Source: Clostridia bacterium
GTDB taxonomy: Bacteria; Bacillota; Clostridia; Christensenellales; CAG-138
Direction: 5' to 3'
Length of the DNA stretch: 59,450 bases
NCBI GenBank assembly: GCA_017435905.1
Contig: JAFSEB010000002.1
Coordinates: forward strand, 1 to 59,450
A program made the position numbers and the translations under genes. A model generated the notes under the pieces. That model saw only the letters and a program-made list of their open reading frames with translations. It searched no databases and was not told the origin of the DNA. Position 1 is the stretch's first letter. The number at the start of each line of letters is the position of its first letter. Of the stretch, positions 34,671 to 42,778 are shown one piece after another.

Positions 34671-35302
34671 ACATCGACGAACTGAAATTTGACGAAAAAG
34701 GTCTCATCCCCGCCATCGTGGTGGATGCGGTGACAAGGGATGTGCTGACCCTTGCCTACATGAACAAAGAAAGCCTTCAGATCAGCCTTGAAGAGGAGCG
34801 CACCTGCTTCTATTCCCGTTCCCGTCAGCAGCTTTGGCGCAAGGGCGAGACCTCCGGCAACGTGCAGCACATCGTGAACATCAAGGCGGACTGCGACAAG
34901 GATGCACTTGTGGTATATGTGAACAAGGAGGGCCCTGCCTGCCATCTCGGCACGGATTCCTGCTTTAACGAGGATGTGTTCGGCAGCGAGCCCTTTTCCG
35001 TGAAGGCGCTTTACAGCCTCATCGAGGGCCGCAGAACGGAGAAAAAAGAAGGTTCCTACACCACCTACCTTTTTGAAAAAGGCATCGATAAAATGCTCAA
35101 AAAGGTGGGCGAGGAATGCACGGAGGTCATCATTGCCGCAAAGGCGGACGACAAGCGTGAGACCGTTTACGAGGTGGCCGACCTTGCCTACCATGTGCTT
35201 GTGATGATGGTGCAGATGGGCATCGGCGTGGAGGATATCATCCGCGAGCTTGCATCCCGCCATGTGATCGATAAAAAAGTAAAGCAGGAGAAGATGACCT
35301 GA
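34664..35302 (+). CDS. hisIE: Bifunctional PRA-CH / PRA-PH (HisIE)
   Basis: A 212-residue fusion. Residues 1-105 are the phosphoribosyl-AMP cyclohydrolase (LTLAYMNKES, FYSRSRQQLWRKGETSGN, DCDKDALVV with the zinc Cys). Residues 115-205 are the phosphoribosyl-ATP pyrophosphatase (KMLKKVGEECTEVIIAAK, EVADLAYHVLVMM). It performs steps 2 and 3 of the pathway. Stop shares bases with the next start (TGATG). Confidence 0.96.
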   Translation: MLNIDELKFDEKGLIPAIVVDAVTRDVLTLAYMNKESLQISLEEERTCFYSRSRQQLWRKGETSGNVQHIVNIKADCDKDALVVYVNKEGPACHLGTDSCFNEDVFGSEPFSVKALYSLIEGRRTEKKEGSYTTYLFEKGIDKMLKKVGEECTEVIIAAKADDKRETVYEVADLAYHVLVMMVQMGIGVEDIIRELASRHVIDKKVKQEKMT

Positions 35303-36120
35303 TGCTTCTTTGCGATCTTCACACCCACACGAACCTCTGTGACGGCAAAGCCTCCCCCCGTGAAATGGCGGAGGCTGCCCTGAAGGCAGGGCTGAATACG
35401 CTGGGATTTTCCGGTCACTCCTTTGTGGCATTCGATCCCACATGCGGCATGGATGCGGCGGCAGCGGAAACCTACCGGAAGGAGATCACCGCCCTGAAAG
35501 CGGAGTTTGCACCGCAGCTCACGGTTTTTATGGGCATTGAAAAGGATGTGTACGGCAGCTTTGATACTGCCCCCTACGATTATGCCATCGTATCGGGACA
35601 CTATGTGCCCCTGCCGGGCGGCGGCTTTTCGGCGGTGGATCTTTCGCCGGAGGAAACGCAGCACACCATCGACACCTTCTTTTCCGGCGACCCTTACCGC
35701 TATGCGTCGGCTTACTACAAAGGGCTCGTCAAGCACATGATGCGTGAGGAAAAGGCGGATATCATCGGCCATTTTGACCTTGTCACGAAATTCAACGAGG
35801 GCGGCGCTCTGTTTTCGGAGGATGATCCCCGTTACCTCAGCGCAGCGCTGATGGCACTTGAAGCTGCCTTCATCCGCTGCGGCCGTTTTGAGATCAACAC
35901 CGGTGCCATCAGCCGGGGCTGGCGCAGCGTGCCCTACCCTGCCCCGTTTTTACTGCGGCGCATCAAAGAGCTTGGCGGCAGCATCGTCCTTTCAAGCGAC
36001 AGCCACAGCACCGCCACCCTTCTTTACGGCTTTGCCGATGCGGCGGAATATGCAAAAAGCTGCGGCTTTGAAACGGCGGATGTGCTGACAAAGGATGGCT
36101 TCGTGCCGGTAAAGCTGTAA
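35302..36120 (+). CDS. hisJ: PHP-family histidinol-phosphatase
   Basis: A 272-residue PHP metallophosphatase: DLHTHTNLCDGKAS at the start, GFSGHSF, the GIEKDVYG segment, FDLVTKFNE, and a late SSDSHS. It would dephosphorylate histidinol phosphate, filling the step missing from the monofunctional hisB. TGATG coupling to hisIE shows it belongs to the operon. Last gene, followed by a terminator. Confidence 0.9.
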   Translation: MLLCDLHTHTNLCDGKASPREMAEAALKAGLNTLGFSGHSFVAFDPTCGMDAAAAETYRKEITALKAEFAPQLTVFMGIEKDVYGSFDTAPYDYAIVSGHYVPLPGGGFSAVDLSPEETQHTIDTFFSGDPYRYASAYYKGLVKHMMREEKADIIGHFDLVTKFNEGGALFSEDDPRYLSAALMALEAAFIRCGRFEINTGAISRGWRSVPYPAPFLLRRIKELGGSIVLSSDSHSTATLLYGFADAAEYAKSCGFETADVLTKDGFVPVKL

Positions 36121-36160
36121 CAAAGCAAAAACAGGAATGGACAGTACTCATAAGACAGTT

Positions 36161-36194
36161 AACAGGCACAGCAGTTTGATCCGCTGTGCCTGTT
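36161..36194 (+). terminator. Terminator of the histidine operon
   Basis: 12-bp perfect stem AACAGGCACAGC / GCTGTGCCTGTT with a 10-nt loop, followed by GTTGTCTGTT, a T-containing but imperfect tail. Confidence 0.75.
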
Positions 36195-36236
36195 GTTGTC
36201 TGTTCGCCCCAATTATAATAGTGTATAATCAGTTAG

Positions 36237-36253
36237 ACAAACTTGAATTTGAC
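36237..36253 (+). repeat. 17-bp direct repeat, left copy
   Basis: The 17 nt ACAAACTTGAATTTGAC occur here and again at 36463-36479, flanking the MITE-like element exactly. It follows AT-rich promoter-like sequence (TATAATAGTGTATAATC at 36215-36230 or so). Confidence 0.85.
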
Positions 36254-36273
36254 TAACAGTTACGCACCGCACC

Positions 36274-36437
36274 AAAGCCTCCCTTGTGCAAAGGGAGGTG
36301 GCACGGCGAAGCCGTGACGGAGGGATTGTACAGTAGGCACTTACATCATTGTATTGTGAGGGCAAAATCAAACTGCGAGAACAATCCCTCAGTCAAAAAT
36401 CAGAAGATTTTTGACAGCTCCCTTTACACAAGGGAGC
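36274..36437. mobile_element. MITE-like non-autonomous element
   Basis: About 160 nt with long imperfect terminal inverted repeats. The left end reads CAAAGCCTCCCTTGTGCAAA and the right end, reverse-complemented, AAGGCTCCCTTGTGTAAAGG. Inner parts also pair (GGAGGGATTGT near 36320 and ACAATCCCTC near 36381). No coding capacity. I recall similar short repeats scattered in gut Clostridia genomes. It lies in the leader of the MazG-like gene. Confidence 0.75.
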
Positions 36438-36462
36438 CTTGGGCGCTCCCGCGCCAGTTGAA

Positions 36463-36479
36463 CAAACTTGAATTTGACG
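36463..36479 (+). repeat. 17-bp direct repeat, right copy
   Basis: Identical to 36237-36253. It ends directly before GGAGG, the ribosome binding site of the MazG-like gene, so the duplication includes part of that gene's leader. Confidence 0.85.
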
Positions 36480-36491
36480 GAGGGCGATACT

Positions 36492-36818
36492 ATGGCTGAT
36501 TTTAGCATAAACGAGATGCAGGAAATGCAAAAAGCATTACAGGATAAGTACAAGCATAAATGGGAGCCTATCTGTGCTGAGATTGGACAGAATAAACTGC
36601 TTTGGATGATTGGAGAAATCGGTGAGGTAATCGATATTGTCAAGAAGCATGGCGGGACAAAGGCTTCGACCGATGAAGCATTGAGAAAAGACTTGGTTGA
36701 AGAAATGGCAGATGTTCTTATGTACTACAATGATGTCATGCTCTGCTATGGCATTACTGCTGATGAATTGAAACAAGCATATTCAGAAAAATTCGAGAAG
36801 AATATGAAACGCTGGTAA
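36492..36818 (+). CDS. MazG-like nucleotide pyrophosphohydrolase
   Basis: A 108-residue all-alpha NTP-PPase. The metal-binding pattern EIGEVIDIVKKHG followed by EEMADVLMYYNDVM matches the ExxE...ExxD motif of MazG/iMazG proteins. It would hydrolyse (d)NTPs to NMPs for house-cleaning. ATG 36492 has GGAGG upstream. Its codon usage and lower GC resemble acquired DNA, and it sits next to the MITE-like element. Confidence 0.85.
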   Translation: MADFSINEMQEMQKALQDKYKHKWEPICAEIGQNKLLWMIGEIGEVIDIVKKHGGTKASTDEALRKDLVEEMADVLMYYNDVMLCYGITADELKQAYSEKFEKNMKRW

Positions 36819-36889
36819 ATCCCAATTTGTCGAACAGTAAGGGCGTACTTCTATACATTACATCCTGCCCTGTAGTGCCAACAAAGATA

Positions 36890-36920
36890 AAAGCCAAGCT
36901 GCATTTTGCAGCTTGGCTTT
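36890..36920. terminator. Bidirectional terminator
   Basis: 13-bp perfect stem AAAGCCAAGCTGC / GCAGCTTGGCTTT with a 5-nt loop between the convergent MazG-like and nitroreductase genes. Confidence 0.85.
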
Positions 36921-36972
36921 AACTGTTTTACGGCCACCCGACTAATCATCCTGCTTTTTTGTTTGTTGGCAA

Positions 36973-37491
36973 TTATACCCAAAGCACGTAATCCTCTTTT
37001 CGGGGAGAGGCTTCCGGGTGTTCCCCGTCACGGTAGCCGAGGATGCAGTTGCCGATGCCGGCATAGTTTTCACCGACGCCCCACTTTTCCATCAGCCTGC
37101 GCCCTTCCTCCGTTTCAAAGACCTGCCTTGCCCGGTGGATCCAGCAGGAATCCACGCCGAGGGCATGGGCGGCGTTCATCAGGTTGCCCATCACAAGGGC
37201 GCCATCCTCCACATAGGTGGGCACTTCCCTGTCCGCAAACACGATGATGAGGGTGGGGGCGCCGTAAAAAGGATCGTTTTCCGTCCCCATCACGGCGGCA
37301 TTCATGCGTGAAATGGCGGCGATGGTCTCCTTATCACGGACTACGACCATTTTCGGTGCCATCCTGTTTTTTCCCGTGGGCGCATACATGCCTGCTTCAA
37401 GAATGGCGCAAAGGGTCTCTTCCTCCACAGGCCTTGCAAGGTATTTCCTGCAGCTGCGGCGTGTTTTGAGGGTCTCAAGGGTGGGATTCAC
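36973..37491 (-). CDS. Nitroreductase family protein
   Basis: A 172-residue FMN-dependent oxidoreductase. LKTRRSCRKYLARPVEEETL is the N-terminal FMN phosphate-binding motif, then APTGKNRMAPKMVVV, and GVGENYAGIGNCILGY near the end. Typical substrates are nitro compounds or quinones with NAD(P)H. The start is GTG 37491 behind AAGGAGG. It lies 17 nt downstream of the MBL gene and ends the five-gene operon. Confidence 0.9.
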   Translation of the reverse strand: MNPTLETLKTRRSCRKYLARPVEEETLCAILEAGMYAPTGKNRMAPKMVVVRDKETIAAISRMNAAVMGTENDPFYGAPTLIIVFADREVPTYVEDGALVMGNLMNAAHALGVDSCWIHRARQVFETEEGRRLMEKWGVGENYAGIGNCILGYRDGEHPEASPRKEDYVLWV

Positions 37492-37508
37492 GGTTTTTTC
37501 CTCCTTTT

Positions 37509-38312
37509 TTACAGTTCGATCACTTCAAGGTCATCGGGCACGATGACATTTCCGGAAAAGACGCTTTTCGCCTCCGCACTGTAGCGCTGTTTGCGTGTGG
37601 CAATGGTCTTATCCTCCGTGTGGTACAGGATCAGCGTGCCGATCGCAAGCGCCTCTGCCATCCTGCCTGCATCAAGGGCGGTGGAATGGTGCTTTTCATA
37701 GGGGTGGAAGCGTTCCCTGTCCTCATACAGGCAGAAAGCTTCGCTGAGAAGGTAGTCGCTGCCCCCGGCACGGGCATCCGCCTCGCTGTTGAAGGGCTCG
37801 TCCCCAAGGCAGGTAAGGCGTTTTCCATCGGGCAGAAGGGCGTTGAAGCCAAACTGCTTCGCCTTGGTGGAAAGGATGTCGAAGCAGCGAAGCCGCATGG
37901 AAAGGGCGGTGAACTCCGTTCCCTCTTCCACCGTCTCAATGCGGATGCTGCCGTTTTCAAGGTATTTGAGCTGCGCTTTTGCAAGGGTCATTTCGCAGAA
38001 GGCCGACAGCATCTTAGCCGCCGTATCGTGGCAGCGGATGACGAATTCCTCTTTGCGGATGCCCTTTTTCATCAGCTCCGCCATCTTTCTTACCACCCAT
38101 ACCGCACCGAGGATATGGTCCGTATGGCCGTGGGTGATGAACATGCCTTCGATCTGTTCGGGAGCGATATGCGCATCCTCCAGCTGGCGGAAGATGCCGT
38201 TGCCGCCGCCTGCATCCACAAGGTAATACTTGCCGCCCTCTTCAAAGGCAAAGCAGGTGTTGTAGCATTTTGTGACCATGGCATTGCCGGTGCCGAGCAT
38301 GATGAGCTTCAT
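37509..38312 (-). CDS. MBL-fold metallohydrolase (RNase Z-like)
   Basis: A 267-residue beta-lactamase-fold hydrolase with LGTGNAMVTKCYNTCFAFE at the start and the zinc motif THGHTDHILG. Later ligands are in CLGDEPF and in LYHTEDKT. The N-terminal layout is like the RNase Z/arylsulfatase subgroup, but the protein lacks a clear exosite arm, so the substrate is unknown. Overlaps the small membrane protein gene by 4 nt. Confidence 0.85.
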   Translation of the reverse strand: MKLIMLGTGNAMVTKCYNTCFAFEEGGKYYLVDAGGGNGIFRQLEDAHIAPEQIEGMFITHGHTDHILGAVWVVRKMAELMKKGIRKEEFVIRCHDTAAKMLSAFCEMTLAKAQLKYLENGSIRIETVEEGTEFTALSMRLRCFDILSTKAKQFGFNALLPDGKRLTCLGDEPFNSEADARAGGSDYLLSEAFCLYEDRERFHPYEKHHSTALDAGRMAEALAIGTLILYHTEDKTIATRKQRYSAEAKSVFSGNVIVPDDLEVIEL

Positions 38313-38554
38313 CGGTGCAGTTCCTCTTCTTTCCGTTTTTCGTTCGCTTCCCGTTCCATCGTATCAAGATCCGCCGCAATGAGCCGCACAGATGCCGCCA
38401 CGGCGAACACCGCCAGCGCCGCAAAAAGCCACTTGCTCATCTCCGCCGTCATGAAGTCCATAAATTCGTTGAAGCGGTCGATGATGAAAAACGTGAGCGT
38501 CATCAGCGCAAGGATAAGGGTGATATGGGGAATGAGCCTGCCTAACTTTTTCAT
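38309..38554 (-). CDS. Small membrane protein, unknown function
   Basis: An 81-residue protein with two hydrophobic segments (LIPHITLILALMTLTFFIID and WLFAALAVFAVAASVRLIAA) and a charged C-terminus (REANEKRKEEELHR). Overlaps of 4 nt on both sides show co-translation with the glycosidase and the MBL gene. No family recognised. Confidence 0.75.
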   Translation of the reverse strand: MKKLGRLIPHITLILALMTLTFFIIDRFNEFMDFMTAEMSKWLFAALAVFAVAASVRLIAADLDTMEREANEKRKEEELHR

Positions 38555-39579
38555 TGTGCCCCTCCCCCTTCTTCCGTATCCACGATGATGAGAATGTCGC
38601 TGACGGACCTGCCGCCGGTGAGCCGCTCGTTCACAAGCTCGCCGTTCCACACAAGCTCCGCCGTTTTGCCGCCGTCAAGATTGTATGCCGCTTTGCAGCC
38701 GAGGGATTCAAAGAAGGCGGAAAAATCCTCCAGGGTGATGCCTTCGGAGGTATCGCTCCTGCCCTCCACCATCACAAAGCAGTAATGGCCCGGTTCATAG
38801 TAGCCGATGGCGCTTCGGGGGTTATTGGTGCGGATGGTGCTGCCCTTGAAGGAGGGAATGGCCTTCCCCTCCCCGTCAAGCAGCGCAGGACCGAAGCACC
38901 ATACCTGATAAGCGCCCCGTGCAAGCACCGCTTCCCTGTCGAAATCCTCCTCGGCAAGGGTCTCCATCACGCCGTCCTCATACAGCACGCAGGTGTCGTA
39001 CTTGTCGGGCTGCTTATCCATATAACACTGCCCGTTGCGGATAATGCACATGGAGTGGTTCATGTGTGCGGAAAAATAATCGCCGGAAAGGGCGGCGATG
39101 GCAGGCGTCAGCCTTGCCATTTCCCGGGTGCGGAGCGTCTCCGTCCCGAACTGATCGTACACAGCCGTTTGGAAGCAGGCGATATCCTGCAGGTAGATAT
39201 CCACGATGTGGATGCGGCTTTCATAGAGGAGCTCCGTGCGAAGCTCGAGCGCTGCGTTTTTGCTGCGGTATTCCGTATCGGTAAAGATCACGCCGCCCTG
39301 CGAGAACTTTTCCGCATATTTGCCGCCGAGAAGCCCCGTGGGCACCTCCGTAGGCGCCGGCGTTTCCGCTGCCGTACCGTCCGTTTCCGTCTGCACGGGG
39401 GTGGGGGCAGGCGTCACGGTGGGCACGGGCGTGCCGGTCACCGCCGCCACGGGGGCAAGGGGTCTTTGCCGCACATGGTGGAAATAGGCAAACACAAGGA
39501 GCGCCGCGCCGAAGGAAAGAAGATCGAGGATCACCATTGTGAAAATGCGTTTCCCCCGTTTAAAGGGCTTACCGTTCAT
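38551..39579 (-). CDS. Secreted phosphodiester glycosidase (NAGPA-like)
   Basis: A 342-residue protein with an N-terminal TM anchor (residues about 12-32), a proline/threonine-rich spacer (TPVPTVTPAPTPVQTETDGT) and a C-terminal NAGPA-type domain with RSAIGYYEPGHYCFVMVEGR and YNLDGGKTAELVWNG. The family removes GlcNAc from phosphodiesters; in bacteria it is linked to cell-wall or exopolysaccharide turnover. ATG 39579 overlaps the GT2 gene by 11 nt. The spacer suggests display outside the membrane in the wall. Confidence 0.85.
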   Translation of the reverse strand: MNGKPFKRGKRIFTMVILDLLSFGAALLVFAYFHHVRQRPLAPVAAVTGTPVPTVTPAPTPVQTETDGTAAETPAPTEVPTGLLGGKYAEKFSQGGVIFTDTEYRSKNAALELRTELLYESRIHIVDIYLQDIACFQTAVYDQFGTETLRTREMARLTPAIAALSGDYFSAHMNHSMCIIRNGQCYMDKQPDKYDTCVLYEDGVMETLAEEDFDREAVLARGAYQVWCFGPALLDGEGKAIPSFKGSTIRTNNPRSAIGYYEPGHYCFVMVEGRSDTSEGITLEDFSAFFESLGCKAAYNLDGGKTAELVWNGELVNERLTGGRSVSDILIIVDTEEGGGAQ

Positions 39580-40603
39580 GCGTTTTCCTTTCTTTGTGAG
39601 GGAATACGAATTTTCTTTGCATATAGAAGCTGACGGGGTAAAGCAGTACCTCCACGATGATCTTTGCGATCGCAAGGGGAATTGCTTTTTCAATGATGGC
39701 AAGCAGCAGATAGTTCGCCGCAAGGATGCCTGCCGCAAGCAGGAAATAGCGCACCATGCTGCCCCTTGTGCGGTCCTCAAACACCAGCTTGCGGTTCATC
39801 AGGTAATTCATGAGGGAACTGATGACCCTTGCAAGCACCACGCTCAGAAGCAGCCCGTTTTGAAGGGGGCGGAACAGCAGGTCAAAAAGCAGCACCAACA
39901 CATAATCCACCACCGCTGAAAGGAAGGAGGATGCCGCAAACAGCAATATCATTTTATAGATGCGCCACGCATCCCGAACGGGATTGAAGTGGGAGGATGC
40001 ATTGTCCTCGATATATACGGTGGCAATGGTCACTTCCCTGATGGGCACATGCTCCCGTGTGGCGTAAAGAAGCACGTTGATCTCATACTCGTAGCGCTCG
40101 CCCTTCATGGCAAGCATCATGGGGATGCGCTTCACGGAAAACGCCCGAAGCCCGGTTTGGGTATCGTATACAGGCACGCCGGTGGAAAGGCGGAACACCG
40201 CCCTTGTGATGGCATTGCCCGTGCGGCTTTTCCAGGGCACCTTTCCCGTAAAGCGGCGGCTGCCGAGCACGAGCGCATCGGGCTCTTTTGCCCATGCCTC
40301 GCTCACACGGATCACATCCTCCGTCAGGTGCTGCCCGTCCGCATCCACGGTCACAACGCCTTCATCTTCGGAAAAATGTGCGGCGATGTATTCGTATGCG
40401 GTCTTGAGCGCACGCCCCTTTCCCCTGTTTACATCATGGGAAAGCAGCGTCACGCCTTCGGGCAGGGCGGTAAAGGCAGCATCTGCCTTTTTGCTGCTGC
40501 CGTCATTGACGACGATGATGCGGTAATCCGTCTTCGCAAGGAGCGTATCCACAACGCCAAGCAGCTTTTCATCCGGCTCATAAGCCGGTATCACAACGAT
40601 CAT
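39569..40603 (-). CDS. Glycosyltransferase family 2 fused to a GtrA membrane domain
   Basis: A 344-residue protein. The GT2 domain (residues 1-220) has VVIPAYEPDEKLL, VVNDGSS, VTVDADGQH and DTQTGLRAF, as in dolichol-phosphate-type mannosyl/glucosyl transferases. The C-terminal part (about 225-335) has four TM segments and the GtrA features SSLMNYLMNRKLVFEDR and FYMQRKFVF. It would put a sugar on undecaprenyl phosphate and help to flip it. First gene of a five-gene minus-strand operon. Confidence 0.9.
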   Translation of the reverse strand: MIVVIPAYEPDEKLLGVVDTLLAKTDYRIIVVNDGSSKKADAAFTALPEGVTLLSHDVNRGKGRALKTAYEYIAAHFSEDEGVVTVDADGQHLTEDVIRVSEAWAKEPDALVLGSRRFTGKVPWKSRTGNAITRAVFRLSTGVPVYDTQTGLRAFSVKRIPMMLAMKGERYEYEINVLLYATREHVPIREVTIATVYIEDNASSHFNPVRDAWRIYKMILLFAASSFLSAVVDYVLVLLFDLLFRPLQNGLLLSVVLARVISSLMNYLMNRKLVFEDRTRGSMVRYFLLAAGILAANYLLLAIIEKAIPLAIAKIIVEVLLYPVSFYMQRKFVFPHKERKTHER

Positions 40604-40722
40604 AACAAACCTTTCCTGTACAATACTCGGTATATCTTTATCATTTTACCGCATACGCCCATGCTTGAAAAGATTGGCAGCCGACGTTTTTCCCATTTTT
40701 CGGCACCTGTTACATGCGACGG

Positions 40723-40751
40723 TTGACGTTAGCCTGTTTTTCTGTTACGCT
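40723..40751 (+). promoter_or_regulatory. Promoter of the aldo/keto reductase gene
   Basis: TTGACG (40723-40728), 17-nt spacer, TACGCT (40746-40751), 59 nt before the start codon. Confidence 0.65.
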
Positions 40752-40810
40752 CAAAATGGTTTCTTAGAAAAGATGCCGCAAATGCAAACGATACTGGAGG
40801 GGTTTGATCC

Positions 40811-41902
40811 ATGAAACAGCTTGGCTTTGGCACCATGCGCCTTCCCACCGTCAACGGCGAAGTGGATGTGAAGGAATGCGAAAAACTGTTTGACCGTTTC
40901 CTTGAAGGCGGCTTTACCTATTTCGATACCGCCTACGGCTACCACGATTATAAATCCGAACTTGTTGTCAGGGAGGCACTTGTGAAGCGCCATCCCCGTG
41001 AGAGCTTCCTGCTGGCAGACAAGATGCCCGTATGGCTCGTGAAGGAAAGCGCAGACCTTGAGCGCCTGTTCAGCGAGCAGCTTGAAAAGACCGGCGCCGG
41101 TTACTTTGACTATTACCTGCTGCATGCGCTGAGCGAAGCGAGGATCGAGACCGCAGATGCGGTGGATGCCTGGGGCTTCGTGCTCAAGAAGAAGGAAGAG
41201 GGTCTCATCAAACACGTGGGCTTCTCCTTCCACGATACGCCGGAAGTGCTGGACAAGGTGCTTAGCGCCCATCCGCAGGTGGAGTTCGTGCAGCTGCAGA
41301 TCAACTATGCGGACTGGGAGTCCGAGCGTGTGGAATCCCGCCGCTGCTATGAGGTCGCCCGCCGCCACGGCAAGGCTGTGATCATCATGGAGCCCGTTCG
41401 GGGCGGTTCCCTTGCGGACCTCAGAAGCCCCATCGGCGATCCCTTCAAAAAGGCTGCCCCCGACAAGAGCTTCGCTTCCTGGGCCCTTCGCTATGCCGCT
41501 TCCCTTGAGGGCGTGCTGATGGTGCTTTCCGGCATGTCCGCCATGGAGCAGGTAGTGGACAACATGGCCACCTTCTCCCCTATGGTGCCCCTTGATGAGC
41601 AGGAGCGCAAGGTGGTGGAAGAGGTGCGTGAGGCCCTGGAAAAGGCGCCCACCATCCCCTGCACACGCTGCAATTACTGCACGGAGACCTGTCCGCAGGG
41701 CATCCCCATTCCCTCCATCCTTGCTTCCCTGAACGATGATGCCGCTTACGGCGAGGCGTATGCAAAGCGCCAGTATGCTTCCGCCACCAAGGATAAGCCC
41801 TTTGCTTCTGCCTGCATCGAGTGCGAAGTTTGCCTGTCCCGCTGCCCGCAGCACATCTCCATCACCGACCACCTGAAGGCAGCTGCCGAAAAATTCGAAT
41901 AA
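40811..41902 (+). CDS. Aldo/keto reductase with C-terminal 4Fe-4S domain
   Basis: A 363-residue protein. The N-terminal AKR barrel has FGTMRLPTVNG, FDTAYGYHD and a LADKMPVW strand. The C-terminal 80 residues have two ferredoxin-like motifs, CTRCNYCTETCPQG and CIECEVCLSRCPQ. This subfamily is common in anaerobes as putative oxidoreductases of predicted aldo/keto reductase type. The substrate is unknown. RBS GGAGG, single gene, own promoter and terminator. Confidence 0.92.
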   Translation: MKQLGFGTMRLPTVNGEVDVKECEKLFDRFLEGGFTYFDTAYGYHDYKSELVVREALVKRHPRESFLLADKMPVWLVKESADLERLFSEQLEKTGAGYFDYYLLHALSEARIETADAVDAWGFVLKKKEEGLIKHVGFSFHDTPEVLDKVLSAHPQVEFVQLQINYADWESERVESRRCYEVARRHGKAVIIMEPVRGGSLADLRSPIGDPFKKAAPDKSFASWALRYAASLEGVLMVLSGMSAMEQVVDNMATFSPMVPLDEQERKVVEEVREALEKAPTIPCTRCNYCTETCPQGIPIPSILASLNDDAAYGEAYAKRQYASATKDKPFASACIECEVCLSRCPQHISITDHLKAAAEKFE

Positions 41903-41914
41903 ACGCCGTTACCT

Positions 41915-41946
41915 GCCGCCATGCGCTTCTGCATGGCGGCTTTTTT
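41915..41946 (+). terminator. Rho-independent terminator
   Basis: Stem GCCGCCATGC / GCATGGCGGC with a 6-nt loop followed by six T. Confidence 0.92.
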
Positions 41947-42037
41947 CGTTTTTACCGATGGAACCCCTGTTTTATCCTCCGTTTTCGCCTTTACATTGCC
42001 TGCGGTTTCGGGTACAATTTAGGGGAAACAAATAAAA

Positions 42038-42158
42038 GGCAGAGCAGGCTGCCGCGCGTTATGCCGTCCTTTGGGCGGTGAGTGCCGCCGGTGAGGGAGA
42101 CCACCGGCGGACGAAAAGCCTTCGTGCTTGCGGTGCGGCATCCGGATCCCGCTGCTGC
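42038..42158 (+). promoter_or_regulatory. Tetrahydrofolate (THF) riboswitch
   Basis: Conserved THF-riboswitch pieces appear in order: GGCAGAGCAG, GCGCGTTATGCC, AGTGCCGCCGG, ACCACCGGCGGACGAAAAGC, then GCGGTGCGGCATCCGGATCC and a closing GCTGCTGC. It stands 70 nt before folT, the usual target. Downstream, ACCTCCTTT (42170-42178) can pair with the ribosome binding site GAAGGAGGT (42210-42218), which points to translational control. Confidence 0.88.
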
Positions 42159-42224
42159 ATATGGGAGACACCTCCTTTATGCGGTACGATCTTTTTTGCC
42201 GCATATTTTGAAGGAGGTATTTCT

Positions 42225-42767
42225 ATGCAGAAAAATTCTCACCAGCGTGTTGTTTCGATCGTCATCTGCGGTCTTTTGATCGCCCTCGGCGTTATCCTCA
42301 TGGGTCCGCTGAGCCTTCCCGCACTGCCCTTTGGCACCTATTCCCTCAACATCGGCTTCGGCTCGCTGCCCATCATTCTTTCCGGTGTGCTCTTCGGGCC
42401 CGTTTACGGTGCCATCGTTGCCATGCTTACCGACCTGCTGCAGGTGCTGCTGTTCCCCAAGGGCGCCTTCATGCCCTGGTTCACCCTTTCCGCCATGTTC
42501 TTCGGCCTCATTCCCGGCCTGTTTTTCATGAAGCGCAGAAAGGTCACCTTCCCCTACCTGCTGCTTGCCATCACCCCCGGGCAGCTGCTGAGCAGCGTGC
42601 TTCTAAACACATTCCTGCTGGTCAAGCTGTACGGTCTTCCCTGGAGCCTCATGACCCTGCGCCTGATGGAGCAGGCCATCATGATCCCCCTTTATGCGGT
42701 GCTCATCTATGCGATCATCAAGCTGCTTGCAAGGAACAAGGTCCTCGACAAGTTCAACCTGATGTAA
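42225..42767 (+). CDS. folT: Folate ECF transporter S component
   Basis: A 180-residue membrane protein with about six TM segments: RVVSIVICGLLIALGVILMG, LPFGTYSLNIGFGSLPIILSG, then a C-terminal helix pair. This is the S (substrate-binding) component of an energy-coupling-factor transporter; the shared EcfAA'T module is not in this window. The substrate assignment to folate rests on the THF riboswitch upstream and similarity to FolT. ATG 42225 follows AAGGAGG. Confidence 0.88.
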   Translation: MQKNSHQRVVSIVICGLLIALGVILMGPLSLPALPFGTYSLNIGFGSLPIILSGVLFGPVYGAIVAMLTDLLQVLLFPKGAFMPWFTLSAMFFGLIPGLFFMKRRKVTFPYLLLAITPGQLLSSVLLNTFLLVKLYGLPWSLMTLRLMEQAIMIPLYAVLIYAIIKLLARNKVLDKFNLM

Positions 42768-42778
42768 AGGAGGCCACC

